Of a stretch of DNA of 39,179 nt, positions 15,917 through 23,738 are shown one piece after another. Numbering within the stretch: the stretch's first letter is position 1; every line of letters starts with the position of its first letter. The position numbers and the translations under genes are program-made. The DNA is from Deltaproteobacteria bacterium (GTDB lineage Bacteria; Bdellovibrionota; UBA1018; UBA923), in the NCBI GenBank assembly GCA_016194795.1, contig JACQAX010000029.1:1-39179 (forward strand). Direction: 5' to 3'. The notes under the pieces are model-generated. The model was not told the origin of the DNA, did not search any database, and saw nothing but the letters and a program-made list of their open reading frames with translations.

Positions 15917-18895
15917 CTATTGGAGCAGCAACTCGAGGTCTTCCCGAGTAAGCTTCTTAATGAAGTCCTGATCCTCAGACAAGATCGACTCCGCAAGCTC
16001 CCGCTTGGTCTTCTGCAGATCGAGAATCTTCTCTTCAACGGTGCCCTTGGCGATCATGCGGTAAGCGAATACTTTTTGCTGCTGGCCGATGCGATGCGCG
16101 CGGCCGATGGCCTGGGCTTCGACGGCCGGGTTCCACCACGGGTCGAGGATGAAGACGTAGTCGGCGGCGGTGAGATTGAGACCGGTGCCGCCGGCCTTCA
16201 GGCTGATGAGGAATGCCTGGCATTTCGGATCGGTCTGGAAGCGCTCGACCGGGGCTTTGCGGTCGTCGGTCTGGCCGTCGAGATACTCGTACACGATGCC
16301 GGCCTGGTCGAACTGGTCTTTGACGAGCGCGAGCAGGCTGGTGAACTGCGAGAAGACGAGAGCCTTGTGGCCTTCCTGGATGACTTCCTGCACGTGGTTC
16401 GTCAAAAGGCTCAGCTTGGCGCTCGCCTCGGCCTTCATGTCGGGGTTGATGAGGCCGGGGTGGCAGGCGGCCTGGCGCAGGCGGAGCAGCGCTTCGAGCA
16501 CGTGGATCTTGGCTTTTCCGAGACCGCCCTTGTCGATCTCGCCGGCAAGGGACGCGCGATAGTGGTCGCGAAGCGCGTTGTAGAAGGTGCGCTCCTCGGT
16601 GCTCATCTCGCAGTACAAGACCTGCTCTGATTTTTCGGGGAGCTCGGTCAGGACCTTTTCCTTCGTGCGGCGAAGGACGAAGGGGCCAAGCATGCGCTGG
16701 AGCATCTGGCGCGCATCCGAGTTCACCTCGCGCGTTTTCGGGATGTTGAGAAGGCCTGGGCTCGTGAACTCGAGGATGGAGAACAGGTCGGAGAGCGAGT
16801 TCTCGATCGGCGTGCCGGTCAGCGCGAGCTTGTGGGCGGCGTTGAGCTGCTTGACGGCCATCGACGACTGGGCCTCGGGGTTCTTGATCGCCTGCGCCTC
16901 ATCGACGATCGCCACGTCGAAGTTGACGTCGCGAAGCTTCTCGATGTCGGTGCGCAGCGTGCCGTACGTCGTGACGACGAGATCGGCTTTCGAGAGATCT
17001 TTCAAAATCTTGGAGCGTCCGGGCCCGGAGTAGGCCACGACCTTGAGCTCGGGGACGAAGCGCTCGGCTTCGTCGAGCCAGTTGAACACGAGGCTCTTGG
17101 GCGCGATGACGAGCGCGGGGCCGTCGGTCTTCTTCTCGCGGCCCTTGAGGAAGGCGAGCACCTGAATCGTCTTGCCGAGACCCATGTCGTCGGCGAGGAT
17201 GCCGCCCATCTGGAACTCTTCGACGAACTCGAGCCAGGCCAGGCCCTCTTTCTGGTAATTTCTGAGCTTGCCCTTGAAGCCCTTGGGCGCCTTGCCTTCT
17301 TTGACGCCTTCGAACTTCTGGATGCGCTCGCGAAACGACGAGAAGCCCTTGTCGGCTTTCACGTTGGCGCTGGGACCAAGCGCGGCGTTGAGCATGAGGC
17401 CCTGCGACTTGTTGAAGCGCAGCGTGCCGTCCTTGCTCTTCTCGCCGAACTGGCCGATCGAGGCGAAGCGCGAGATCCACTCCTGGGGCAGCATGCCGAG
17501 CGAGCCGTCGGCCAGGCGCACGAAACCCTGCTTGGCTTCGAGGGCGGCGAGCAGCGCGTTCTGGCCGATGGCGGCGTTGCCGAAGCTGGCCTCCATCTTG
17601 AGGTCGAACCAGTCGGTGTCGGTGCTGACGTTCATGGCGAAGTCGCTCGCGGCGAGCAGCTTCTGGTTTTCCATGTAAACCGTCCAGCCCGCGGCGGTGA
17701 GCTCGCTGGCGACGCGATGGAGCTCGGGTGACGGGAAGGTGCCCGTGCCCTGGTCGTCGCGCAGGATCTTCAACGCATCGGTCAGAGTCTTCTCTTCGAA
17801 CGCCGGGTTGCGCGAGATCACGCGCTTCTGGTCGACGTCGATGAAAGTTTCGGCCGTGTCGTTCAACGTCATCTCGTGGCCGGCGTAGTCGAAGCTCACG
17901 GTGAGCGTCATGCGCTCGCCCGAGATCCCGAGCGGCCGGAAGACGCCCTTGGGCTTCGGGTCGATGACGATCTTCTGCCAGCCCATGTCGTCGGGCCAGG
18001 TGACTTTCGGCACGGCCGGGTCGGTGAGGATGCGGCGAAGGACGAGGTCGCCCTGGTCGCGCGGCACGAGAAACTCTTCGGTGCTTCTGAGCGCCGAGGC
18101 CCACGCGACCTGGCGCGGGTCGGAGAGCTTTCCCATGCGGTCGGCGAAAAGCAGGAAGCTCGAGCGGAAAATGCAGAGCGGCTCGTTCAGGCCGCGGGTT
18201 TCGTTGTCGCGCTTGAGCAGGCCGCCCAGACGGTAATGCTCGGGGGTCGCGGCTTCGATCTTGAGCTCGAGGTCCCAGGCCTTGCCGCGATCCATGCGGA
18301 TCGGACGATCGGCGTCGTCGGGCGAGCCGTTGGGCGAGCGCGAGAGAAAAAGTTTTCCGGCGCTCGTGAGCGACGGCAGAAGATGCGTCTCGAGAATCGG
18401 GTCGACGGTGAAGCGCGAGCACATATTGCCCGAGGCGCGCCCGAAGGGGGCGAACGTCTGCGGGTCGCAGGTTCGGGCGAGCACCGAGAGCACCTCGCGG
18501 TCGCGCACGTCGGTGAAGCGCGTGAGGTCGCCGCCGTTCGGCATGCGGTTGGGCTTCAGGGGCCCAAGGCCGCCGTTCGAGAGCCGGTCGCGCGTCCAGA
18601 GGTCGAGCACGAGCTTGCTGCTCGCGATCGTCTCGGCCGCGTTGACGACGAAGAAGGCAAGCCAGGTGCCCGCGAAGGTGTTGGCCGGTCTGCCGCCGCT
18701 TACGCCCTGGATCTGGTCGAGGCGCGCGCGCCAGCTCGAGACGGCCGGCATGGTGGGTGAGCTGACCGAGCGCGCCTGGGGACTTTGTTGAGGTCCGGGC
18801 TGTCCGCCGGTGGGTGCCGCTGACGGTGAGCGCGTAGGTGTTGTCGGTGCGCACGGGGTCGGAGACTCGTCCGCCTGTGAAGAATTCTTTACCAA
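15917..18895 (-). CDS. SNF2-family ATP-dependent helicase (main frame)
   Basis: A Swi2/Snf2-type DNA translocase. The helicase half shows ADDMGLGKT (Walker A, about residue 570), DEAQ (about 665), LTGTPIENSLSDL, VFSQFTSLL, SLKAGGTGLNLTAADYVF, DPWWNPAVEAQAIGRAHRIGQ and a KGTVEEKIL end, all diagnostic of bacterial SNF2 proteins that remodel DNA-protein complexes. The first 400 or so residues match the accessory region of this family in general character (SSWRARLDQIQG, LDLWTRDR). The frame opens with TTG 18895 without a ribosome-binding site, and an in-frame ATG lies at 18751. A more plausible N-terminus lies in another frame up to 19154 (separate entry), so this gene probably carries a frameshift or the sequence has an indel. 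The helicase motifs look intact. Confidence 0.88.
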   Translation of the reverse strand: MVKNSSQADESPTPCAPTTPTRSPSAAPTGGQPGPQQSPQARSVSSPTMPAVSSWRARLDQIQGVSGGRPANTFAGTWLAFFVVNAAETIASSKLVLDLWTRDRLSNGGLGPLKPNRMPNGGDLTRFTDVRDREVLSVLARTCDPQTFAPFGRASGNMCSRFTVDPILETHLLPSLTSAGKLFLSRSPNGSPDDADRPIRMDRGKAWDLELKIEAATPEHYRLGGLLKRDNETRGLNEPLCIFRSSFLLFADRMGKLSDPRQVAWASALRSTEEFLVPRDQGDLVLRRILTDPAVPKVTWPDDMGWQKIVIDPKPKGVFRPLGISGERMTLTVSFDYAGHEMTLNDTAETFIDVDQKRVISRNPAFEEKTLTDALKILRDDQGTGTFPSPELHRVASELTAAGWTVYMENQKLLAASDFAMNVSTDTDWFDLKMEASFGNAAIGQNALLAALEAKQGFVRLADGSLGMLPQEWISRFASIGQFGEKSKDGTLRFNKSQGLMLNAALGPSANVKADKGFSSFRERIQKFEGVKEGKAPKGFKGKLRNYQKEGLAWLEFVEEFQMGGILADDMGLGKTIQVLAFLKGREKKTDGPALVIAPKSLVFNWLDEAERFVPELKVVAYSGPGRSKILKDLSKADLVVTTYGTLRTDIEKLRDVNFDVAIVDEAQAIKNPEAQSSMAVKQLNAAHKLALTGTPIENSLSDLFSILEFTSPGLLNIPKTREVNSDARQMLQRMLGPFVLRRTKEKVLTELPEKSEQVLYCEMSTEERTFYNALRDHYRASLAGEIDKGGLGKAKIHVLEALLRLRQAACHPGLINPDMKAEASAKLSLLTNHVQEVIQEGHKALVFSQFTSLLALVKDQFDQAGIVYEYLDGQTDDRKAPVERFQTDPKCQAFLISLKAGGTGLNLTAADYVFILDPWWNPAVEAQAIGRAHRIGQQQKVFAYRMIAKGTVEEKILDLQKTKRELAESILSEDQDFIKKLTREDLELLLQ

Positions 18896-19154
18896 GATCG
18901 CGCGCGCGCCGGGGAAAGTGGCGCTCGCAGCGCGCGGCGAACGTGCTCAGGTCGCGTGGCGGGTTCTGCTGCTGCTGCTGCGCCGGCTGCGCGTGGCCGT
19001 TTCCGCCTTCGGGCGAGGGCGTGACTCCGTCTGGAGCGGGTTGCCCAGGAATTTGTGCCTGATTTTGATTTGGCGTTCCACCGGGGGGGCGGGCTCTTCG
19101 GCCACCGCGCCGGCGTCTTTTGCGCCTTGGGTTTGGATTTGCGTTTGGGTCCAT
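18820..19154 (-). other. Out-of-frame N-terminal segment of the SNF2 gene
   Basis: From ATG 19154 (AGG 7-9 bases upstream) a frame reads a very basic, proline/glutamine-rich start (PRRKRRRRGGRRARPPGG, PAQQQQQNPP), then FAARCERHFPRRARDLGKEFFTGGRV and YALTVSGTH. The last part resembles the leader of SWIM zinc-finger modules (ring of R.RG..YF..G.V then V.G) that precede SNF2 domains. The frame then diverges into an Arg/Ala-rich shadow while the helicase frame takes over at about 18740-18870. No CxC...CxH SWIM core is visible in any frame there. The distance 19154-15917 is one base away from a multiple of three, consistent with a net single-base indel or a deletion. Confidence 0.6.
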
Positions 19155-19230
19155 CTGTGGCCTAAAACGGTCTTAACTGATTTGTACCGATAGTGGAACG
19201 GTTTTGTCTTTTAAGCAACCCTAGAAAAAA

Positions 19231-19773
19231 ATGGCCAATCCTTCGACACTCTACCGCTTCCGAATCGCGCTTTCCGACGTCGACCGCGGCGTCTACGAGT
19301 CGCTCGACCTGCGCGTCCCCATGCACCCGTCGGAGTCCGTGCCCTATCTTCTCACGCGCGTGCTCGCCTATGCCCTGAACTACGAGGACGGCCTTGCGCT
19401 CTCCAAGGGCCTTTGCGATCCCGACGAGCCGGCGATGAGCCTGCCCGGCGTGAACGGCGGCATCGCCAAGTGGATCGACATCGGCAACCCCGCCGCGCGT
19501 CGCCTGCACAAGGCCTCGAAGGCCGCGCGACTGGTGCGCGTCTACACCTACAAGGATCCCGAGTCGATCAAGCGCGAGGCCGCCGGCGAGCAGATCCATC
19601 GGGCAGGCGAGATCGAGATCTTTTCGTTCGATGGGCCGTTCATGAAATCGCTTGAGGCGCAGCTCGAGCGCGACAACGAGTGGACCGTCTTGCATAACGA
19701 CGCGCAGCTCGTCGTCACGATCGGCGACGAAAACATCGCGAGCACCGTGCACGCCCACCGGCTTGAGGTATAA
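19231..19773 (+). CDS. yaeQ: YaeQ family protein
   Basis: 180 residues, the usual length for YaeQ, a compact protein with a PD-(D/E)XK nuclease-like fold whose cellular role is not settled. Matching features are the opening STLYRFRIALSDVDRGVYESLDLRVPMHPSES, then LLTRVLAYAL, LSKGLCDPDEPA, the conserved WIDIGNP segment and RVYTYKD. It heads a plus-strand run with the ygiD-like gene (7 bases downstream) and the rutE-like gene, and is divergent from the SNF2 gene. The start at 19231 follows a poly-A stretch (GAAAAAA) with no strong Shine-Dalgarno. Confidence 0.9.
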   Translation: MANPSTLYRFRIALSDVDRGVYESLDLRVPMHPSESVPYLLTRVLAYALNYEDGLALSKGLCDPDEPAMSLPGVNGGIAKWIDIGNPAARRLHKASKAARLVRVYTYKDPESIKREAAGEQIHRAGEIEIFSFDGPFMKSLEAQLERDNEWTVLHNDAQLVVTIGDENIASTVHAHRLEV

Positions 19774-19780
19774 GGAAAGC

Positions 19781-20563
19781 ATGAAGCGCCAGCCCGTCAT
19801 CTTCATCGGCCACGGCAACCCCATGTATGCGATCGAGGACAACGCCTTCACGCGCTCGCTCTCGGAGCTCGGTGCCGCGGTCGGGAAGCCGCGCGCCGTC
19901 CTCTGCGTTTCGGCGCACTGGATGACCGAGGGCTCGTGGCTCACGCACATGAAGAGCCCGAAAACGATCCACGACTTCTACGGCTTTCCCAAAGAGCTCT
20001 TCGACGTGCGCTACCCCGCGCCCGGAAGCCCCGAGACGGCCGAGCTCGCGCGCGCGAGCGTCCCGAACCCCGCGCTTCAGCTCGACGACGAGCTCTGGGG
20101 CCTCGACCACGGCACGTGGGCCGTTCTTCGGCACATGTATCCCGAGGCCGACGTCCCGGTCGTGCAGCTCAGCATCTACCTGGCGCAGCCGGCGGAGTAC
20201 CATCTCGAGCTCGGCCGAAAGCTTCGCGCGCTTCGCGACCAGGGCGTGCTCATCGTGGGCAGCGGCAACATCGTCCACAACCTGCGCACGATGCGCTGGG
20301 AGGAGGGCGCCAAGCCCTACGACTGGGCCGTCGAGTTCGACGCCTGGGTGAAAGACAAGCTCGTGCGTCGCGACTACGAGGCGCTCGCGCGAGAGGCGAT
20401 GGCGTCCGAGGCGGGTAAGCTCAGCATCCCGACGCCCGACCACTGGTATCCGCTCTTTTACGCGCTCGGCGCCTCCGACGAGCGCGACGAGCTTCGCTTC
20501 ACGCACGAGTCGATTGACAACGGGTCGATTTCGATGCGTTGTCTGACCTTGGGAGAAAAATAA
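19781..20563 (+). CDS. ygiD: Class III extradiol ring-cleavage dioxygenase (4,5-DOPA dioxygenase, YgiD-like)
   Basis: 260 residues matching the LigB-type DODA/YgiD family, iron- or zinc-dependent enzymes that open catechol rings such as DOPA. Visible motifs are IGHGNPM with the first metal His (about residue 12), VSAHWMTEGSW (His near 46), the FYGFPKELFDVRYPAPGSP segment and LDHGTWAVL (His near 108), plus VGSGNIVHNLR near residue 160. AAGGAA precedes ATG 19781 by 3-4 bases, and the start overlaps the end of a longer upstream frame that is a shadow of yaeQ. The TAA stop overlaps the ATG of the next gene. The in vivo substrate cannot be read from sequence. Confidence 0.88.
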   Translation: MKRQPVIFIGHGNPMYAIEDNAFTRSLSELGAAVGKPRAVLCVSAHWMTEGSWLTHMKSPKTIHDFYGFPKELFDVRYPAPGSPETAELARASVPNPALQLDDELWGLDHGTWAVLRHMYPEADVPVVQLSIYLAQPAEYHLELGRKLRALRDQGVLIVGSGNIVHNLRTMRWEEGAKPYDWAVEFDAWVKDKLVRRDYEALAREAMASEAGKLSIPTPDHWYPLFYALGASDERDELRFTHESIDNGSISMRCLTLGEK

Positions 20564-21150
20564 TGGCCACCCTGTCCAAAGACGCGCTCGACCAGCTCTT
20601 TTACAAGGCCCGCACGCACAGCGACTGGCTCGACAAGCCCGTATCCGACGAAACGCTGCGCGCGATCCACGATCTGATGAAGTGGCCGCCGACGAGCGCC
20701 AACTGCTCGCCGGCGCGCATCGTGTTCGTGAAGTCGAAGGCCGCCAAGGAAAAGCTTCTGGCGTGCGTCTCGCCGGGCAACCTCGAGAAGACGAAGAACG
20801 CGCCGGTCACCGCGATCATCGCCGAGGACATGAAGTTCTACGACAAGCTCCCGAAGCTCTTTCCGCACACCGATGCCCGGTCGTGGTTCGCCGGCAACGA
20901 GCCGCTCATCGAGAAGACGGCTTTCCGCAACGGCACGCTCCAAGGCGCGTATCTGATGTTGGCGGCCCGCGCGCTCGGGGTCGACTGCGGACCGATGTCG
21001 GGCTTCGACAACGCCAAGCTCGACGCGGCGTTTTTCGCCGGCACGAGCGTGCGTTCGAATTTCCTCTGCAACCTCGGTTACGGAAATCCCGAGAAGCTCT
21101 TCCCGCGCTCGCCGCGCCTGGACTTCGAAGAGGCCTGCAGCATCGCCTAG
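20563..21150 (+). CDS. rutE: RutE-like nitroreductase family flavoprotein (malonic semialdehyde reductase type)
   Basis: 195 residues, very similar to the pattern of E. coli RutE, an FMN-dependent reductase that converts malonic semialdehyde to 3-hydroxypropionate in the Rut pyrimidine pathway. Shared stretches include KPVSDETLRAIHDLMKWPPT, SANCSPARIVFVKS, KNAPVTAIIAEDMKFYDKLPKLFPH, DARSWF, ALGVDCGPMSGFDN and PRLDFEEAC. No other rut genes lie nearby, so the role here may be general aldehyde, quinone or nitro reduction. The start at 20563 overlaps the previous stop (TAATG), implying co-translation with the ygiD-like gene. Confidence 0.9.
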   Translation: MATLSKDALDQLFYKARTHSDWLDKPVSDETLRAIHDLMKWPPTSANCSPARIVFVKSKAAKEKLLACVSPGNLEKTKNAPVTAIIAEDMKFYDKLPKLFPHTDARSWFAGNEPLIEKTAFRNGTLQGAYLMLAARALGVDCGPMSGFDNAKLDAAFFAGTSVRSNFLCNLGYGNPEKLFPRSPRLDFEEACSIA

Positions 21151-21184
21151 GTGGCTGGTCCGGGCGTTGCATTGACCGGTAGCC

Positions 21185-21685
21185 ATGAAAACTCGTGTGC
21201 TGCTCGCGGGCCTTTGCGTGCTGACCGTGCTCTTTGCATCATGCGGCGACTCCGGTGGCGGGGGCGGCGCGCCGGGCACGGCGCCCTCGGCCGCAAGCGG
21301 CGCCTCGGCCTCCTCGCCGCTGCCGCCGGCCGGCGGCACCGTGGCGATGCCGCTCCAGCGCGGCGTCTGGGGCGGCGCTCGGAGCACGCTCGTCGTCAAC
21401 GACACCAACGCGCAATATCGCTACCAGTGCAACACCGGCCAGGTTCCCATGACGATCACAGCCGACGCCAACGGCTTCTTCGACGTCGACGGAAGCGTGA
21501 CCGAGGCCCACGGAGGGCCGCAGCGCCCGGGCGACACGCACCCGGCGCGCTTCACCGGAACGGTGAGCGGCTCGGTGCTCGATCTCACCGTGAATTTCAT
21601 CAACAGCCAGGGCAACTCGGTGAGCTACGTCGACCGGCTCGAGCTCGGCTTCGAGGGCCCCGCTCCCGGGATTTGTCCGCTCTAG
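21185..21685 (+). CDS. Hypothetical lipoprotein
   Basis: 166 residues. The N-terminus (MKTRVLLAGLCVLTVLFASC) is a lipoprotein signal with Cys20 as probable lipidation site. The lipobox FASC has Phe where Leu is usual. A glycine/alanine/serine linker of about 25 residues follows, then a beta-rich domain (YRYQCNTGQVPMTITADANGFFDVDG, RFTGTVSGSVLDLTVNF) with a second cysteine pair (in QCN and the terminal GICPL). I recognise no family. It lies 34 bases after the rutE-like gene and may be read from the same transcript or from a local promoter. Confidence 0.75.
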   Translation: MKTRVLLAGLCVLTVLFASCGDSGGGGGAPGTAPSAASGASASSPLPPAGGTVAMPLQRGVWGGARSTLVVNDTNAQYRYQCNTGQVPMTITADANGFFDVDGSVTEAHGGPQRPGDTHPARFTGTVSGSVLDLTVNFINSQGNSVSYVDRLELGFEGPAPGICPL

Positions 21686-21727
21686 GCCTCACTCTATCGA
21701 AGCGCCCGGGATTCCGATAAGCGAGCG

Positions 21728-22318
21728 ATGGCCTCCGTTCTCGTGCTCCTCCTGGGAATTGTTTTCCCGCTACTGGCCGGCGTGGCGCAAGCCAACGACC
21801 GCGAGTCGCACTTTCTCGCCTCCGGTGAGCTCGGCGCGCGCTACCACACCGGCACCAAGGGAAAGAGCTGGGACAAGGCCGTCGGCCCGTACGCGTATTT
21901 CCAGTCGGAGGCGCGGCGCGGCGCGCTCTGCCCGAACATGGGTGTGGCGCTCGAGCTCATTACTGGGAACGCGACGCTCCCATCCGGCGGAGTCACGGGT
22001 ACCGCGCTGACCGGCGCGATCTATCCCGGGCTCGACGTCTTTTTCACGCGGGCGACAAAGCTCCAGCCTTTCGTGGACGTGCACGGCATCGCGAGCTGGA
22101 ACTACGTTTCTCTTTCGCCGGTCGTGCCGGCGACGGCCGAGAAGTCGCTCGCTCTTGGCTTTGGGTTCGAAGCGGGGATCGGCCTTCATTATTACTACCA
22201 TGGCGGCTCGCGCGCCTATCGGGTGCACGCCAGTTATATGAGCTACACGGCGAAGGTTTCTGAACAAACCGGATTTCAGTTTACAGGATACGGCCTCTCG
22301 CTCGGCCTGGCCTTCTAG
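21728..22318 (+). CDS. Small outer-membrane beta-barrel protein
   Basis: 196 residues with a signal peptide (hydrophobic residues 3-20, VAQA before ND) and alternating aromatic/polar strands throughout. It ends in a terminal Phe after a GYGLSLGLAF strand, the classic outer-membrane insertion signature. The YHTGTKGKSWDKAVGPYAYFQSE and GIGLHYYYHGG segments look like barrel strands with loops. I see no enzyme motif. The Shine-Dalgarno is weak (AAGCGAGCG). Confidence 0.75.
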   Translation: MASVLVLLLGIVFPLLAGVAQANDRESHFLASGELGARYHTGTKGKSWDKAVGPYAYFQSEARRGALCPNMGVALELITGNATLPSGGVTGTALTGAIYPGLDVFFTRATKLQPFVDVHGIASWNYVSLSPVVPATAEKSLALGFGFEAGIGLHYYYHGGSRAYRVHASYMSYTAKVSEQTGFQFTGYGLSLGLAF

Positions 22319-22335
22319 TAGACTCGTCCTCAGGG

Positions 22336-22566
22336 GTGGCATCCCCACTGCATCCTTATTACGACATGCCGATACCCACCCCCAAGAAGCCAACCGAGAA
22401 CGACGCACCCAAGCCTTATAAAGATGAGAGCCAGGTTCAGCGAGAGCTGCTGATCGAGGGACAGATCGACCGGGTTTACTCCCCGGAGGAGCTCCACGAG
22501 TCCAATGAGAGCGAGTACGAGGAGCTCGAAAAGGCGCTTAAAAACCAGCAGAAGAAGGCCGGGTAG
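22336..22566 (+). CDS. Small charged hypothetical protein
   Basis: 76 residues if GTG 22336 is used, 66 if ATG 22366. Neither start has a clear ribosome-binding site. The N-terminal third is proline-rich (MPIPTPKKP) and the rest is acidic and probably helical (RELLIEGQIDRVYSPEELHESNESEYEELEKALKN). No cysteine, membrane segment or known motif is seen. The gene sits 17 bases after the barrel gene, so it could be its operon partner. Confidence 0.5.
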   Translation: MASPLHPYYDMPIPTPKKPTENDAPKPYKDESQVQRELLIEGQIDRVYSPEELHESNESEYEELEKALKNQQKKAG

Positions 22567-22610
22567 TCAAAAAAGTAGACAACATCATGTAATTATTACC
22601 GTATTAATAG

Positions 22611-22639
22611 TTGACTATAACTATCAACAATACTAGAAT
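22611..22639 (+). promoter_or_regulatory. Sigma-70-type promoter for the lipoprotein-OmpA operon
   Basis: TTGACT at 22611-22616 and TAGAAT at 22634-22639 are separated by exactly 17 bases inside an unusually AT-rich 100-base gap. The expected start near 22646 leaves a short leader with AGGAG at 22657-22661 before ATG 22668. Confidence 0.65.
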
Positions 22640-22667
22640 AGTGCTTAGTTTTAAGCAGGAGCCCAAT

Positions 22668-23738
22668 ATGCGCTGTTCCAAGTTGATGGTTGCTCTCTCG
22701 TTCTCGGTCGTGCTCACGACAGGCTGTGGTCAGGGACCCGCCCTCACCAAAGAAGCCGGACAGGCTGCGGCAACAAGCCAGTCGCCCGCTCAGGCCAGCA
22801 AGGGCGCGGGCCCCGGGCTCGAAAAGTCGGACGCGAAGGATACGAAGCTCGAAAACAACGATCCCAAGCCTACCGATCCCAAGCCCACCGATCCCAAACC
22901 CGCCGAAGTGAAGCCAGCCGAAACGGCTCCGAAGGTCGTCGAAACCAAGCCCCAGCCGCCGGTTGCCCCGGTCGTCGTGGTCGTCGCCGCCGAGAAGGGC
23001 GCCAACGGCACCAACGGCATCGACGGCGCCAACGGCATCAGCGGCTGCAAGACGAACTCGGCCGAGTCGCAGACCTTCCCGGCCGAGCGCATGGTTTCCA
23101 AGGATCGCAAGAAGTGGGCGGCCCCGCTTCGCGACACGAAGGTTCGCGCGATCCCGCGCCTGAGCCTGGGCGATACCTCCAAGCCCAATGTCCAGTACGT
23201 GCTCGACTCGATGGTCTTCTTCGGCTTCCACGTGAAGCTGCCGGCGCTGAAGTACGTGCGCGTGAAGAAGGCGCTGCTCACGCTCGAGCTCACGAAGATC
23301 ATGGCCGACTGTTATCCCTGGACGGAGTGGATCTCGCTCCTCGACGAGAAGATCTCGTCGGGCGTGCGCTACGAGGCGTCCAACTATCTCGCCAACAACA
23401 ACCCGAAGTATCCTGAGATGTCGAACGACGCCTTCTCCGAGATCATCCGCGACATCGTCGCCCCGGAGTCGCGCCACGACGACAAGACCAAGCCGTGGTG
23501 CAAGCCCAAGACGCATGACGTCTACCCGGCGACCGTGACCATCACGCTCGACGACATCCTGCGCGGAAGCAAGTACGGCACCGCGCACGAATACCTCTAT
23601 CGCAAAGCCGCGCAGAGCGAGCCCCTGGAGCTTGCGATCCCGATCGCCGTCGGTGACGACTCCCGCGTCACAACGGCCAGCCTGACGATCGAATGGGAAG
23701 AAGACACGTGTGCAAGCGGTAAAGGAGCACAAAAATGA
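22668..23738 (+). CDS. Pro/Lys-rich lipoprotein with collagen-like triplets
   Basis: 356 residues. The signal ends at TTGC with Cys20 as lipidation site. A disordered region follows, with PKPTDPKPTDPKPAEVKPAE-type repeats (22862-22925), then VVVVAAEKG and short GxN/GxD collagen-like triplets (GANGTNGIDGANGISG, about 22999-23044). The C-terminal 220 residues form a globular, largely beta domain with conserved-looking KKALLTLELTKI, WTEWISLLDEKISSGVRYEASNYLANNN and VTITLDDILRGSKYG. Pro/Lys stretches often cross peptidoglycan in envelope proteins. ATG 22668 is chosen over upstream options because it follows AGGAG and begins a proper signal. Its TGA overlaps the OmpA gene as ATGA, suggesting a complex. 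Confidence 0.8.
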   Translation: MRCSKLMVALSFSVVLTTGCGQGPALTKEAGQAAATSQSPAQASKGAGPGLEKSDAKDTKLENNDPKPTDPKPTDPKPAEVKPAETAPKVVETKPQPPVAPVVVVVAAEKGANGTNGIDGANGISGCKTNSAESQTFPAERMVSKDRKKWAAPLRDTKVRAIPRLSLGDTSKPNVQYVLDSMVFFGFHVKLPALKYVRVKKALLTLELTKIMADCYPWTEWISLLDEKISSGVRYEASNYLANNNPKYPEMSNDAFSEIIRDIVAPESRHDDKTKPWCKPKTHDVYPATVTITLDDILRGSKYGTAHEYLYRKAAQSEPLELAIPIAVGDDSRVTTASLTIEWEEDTCASGKGAQK

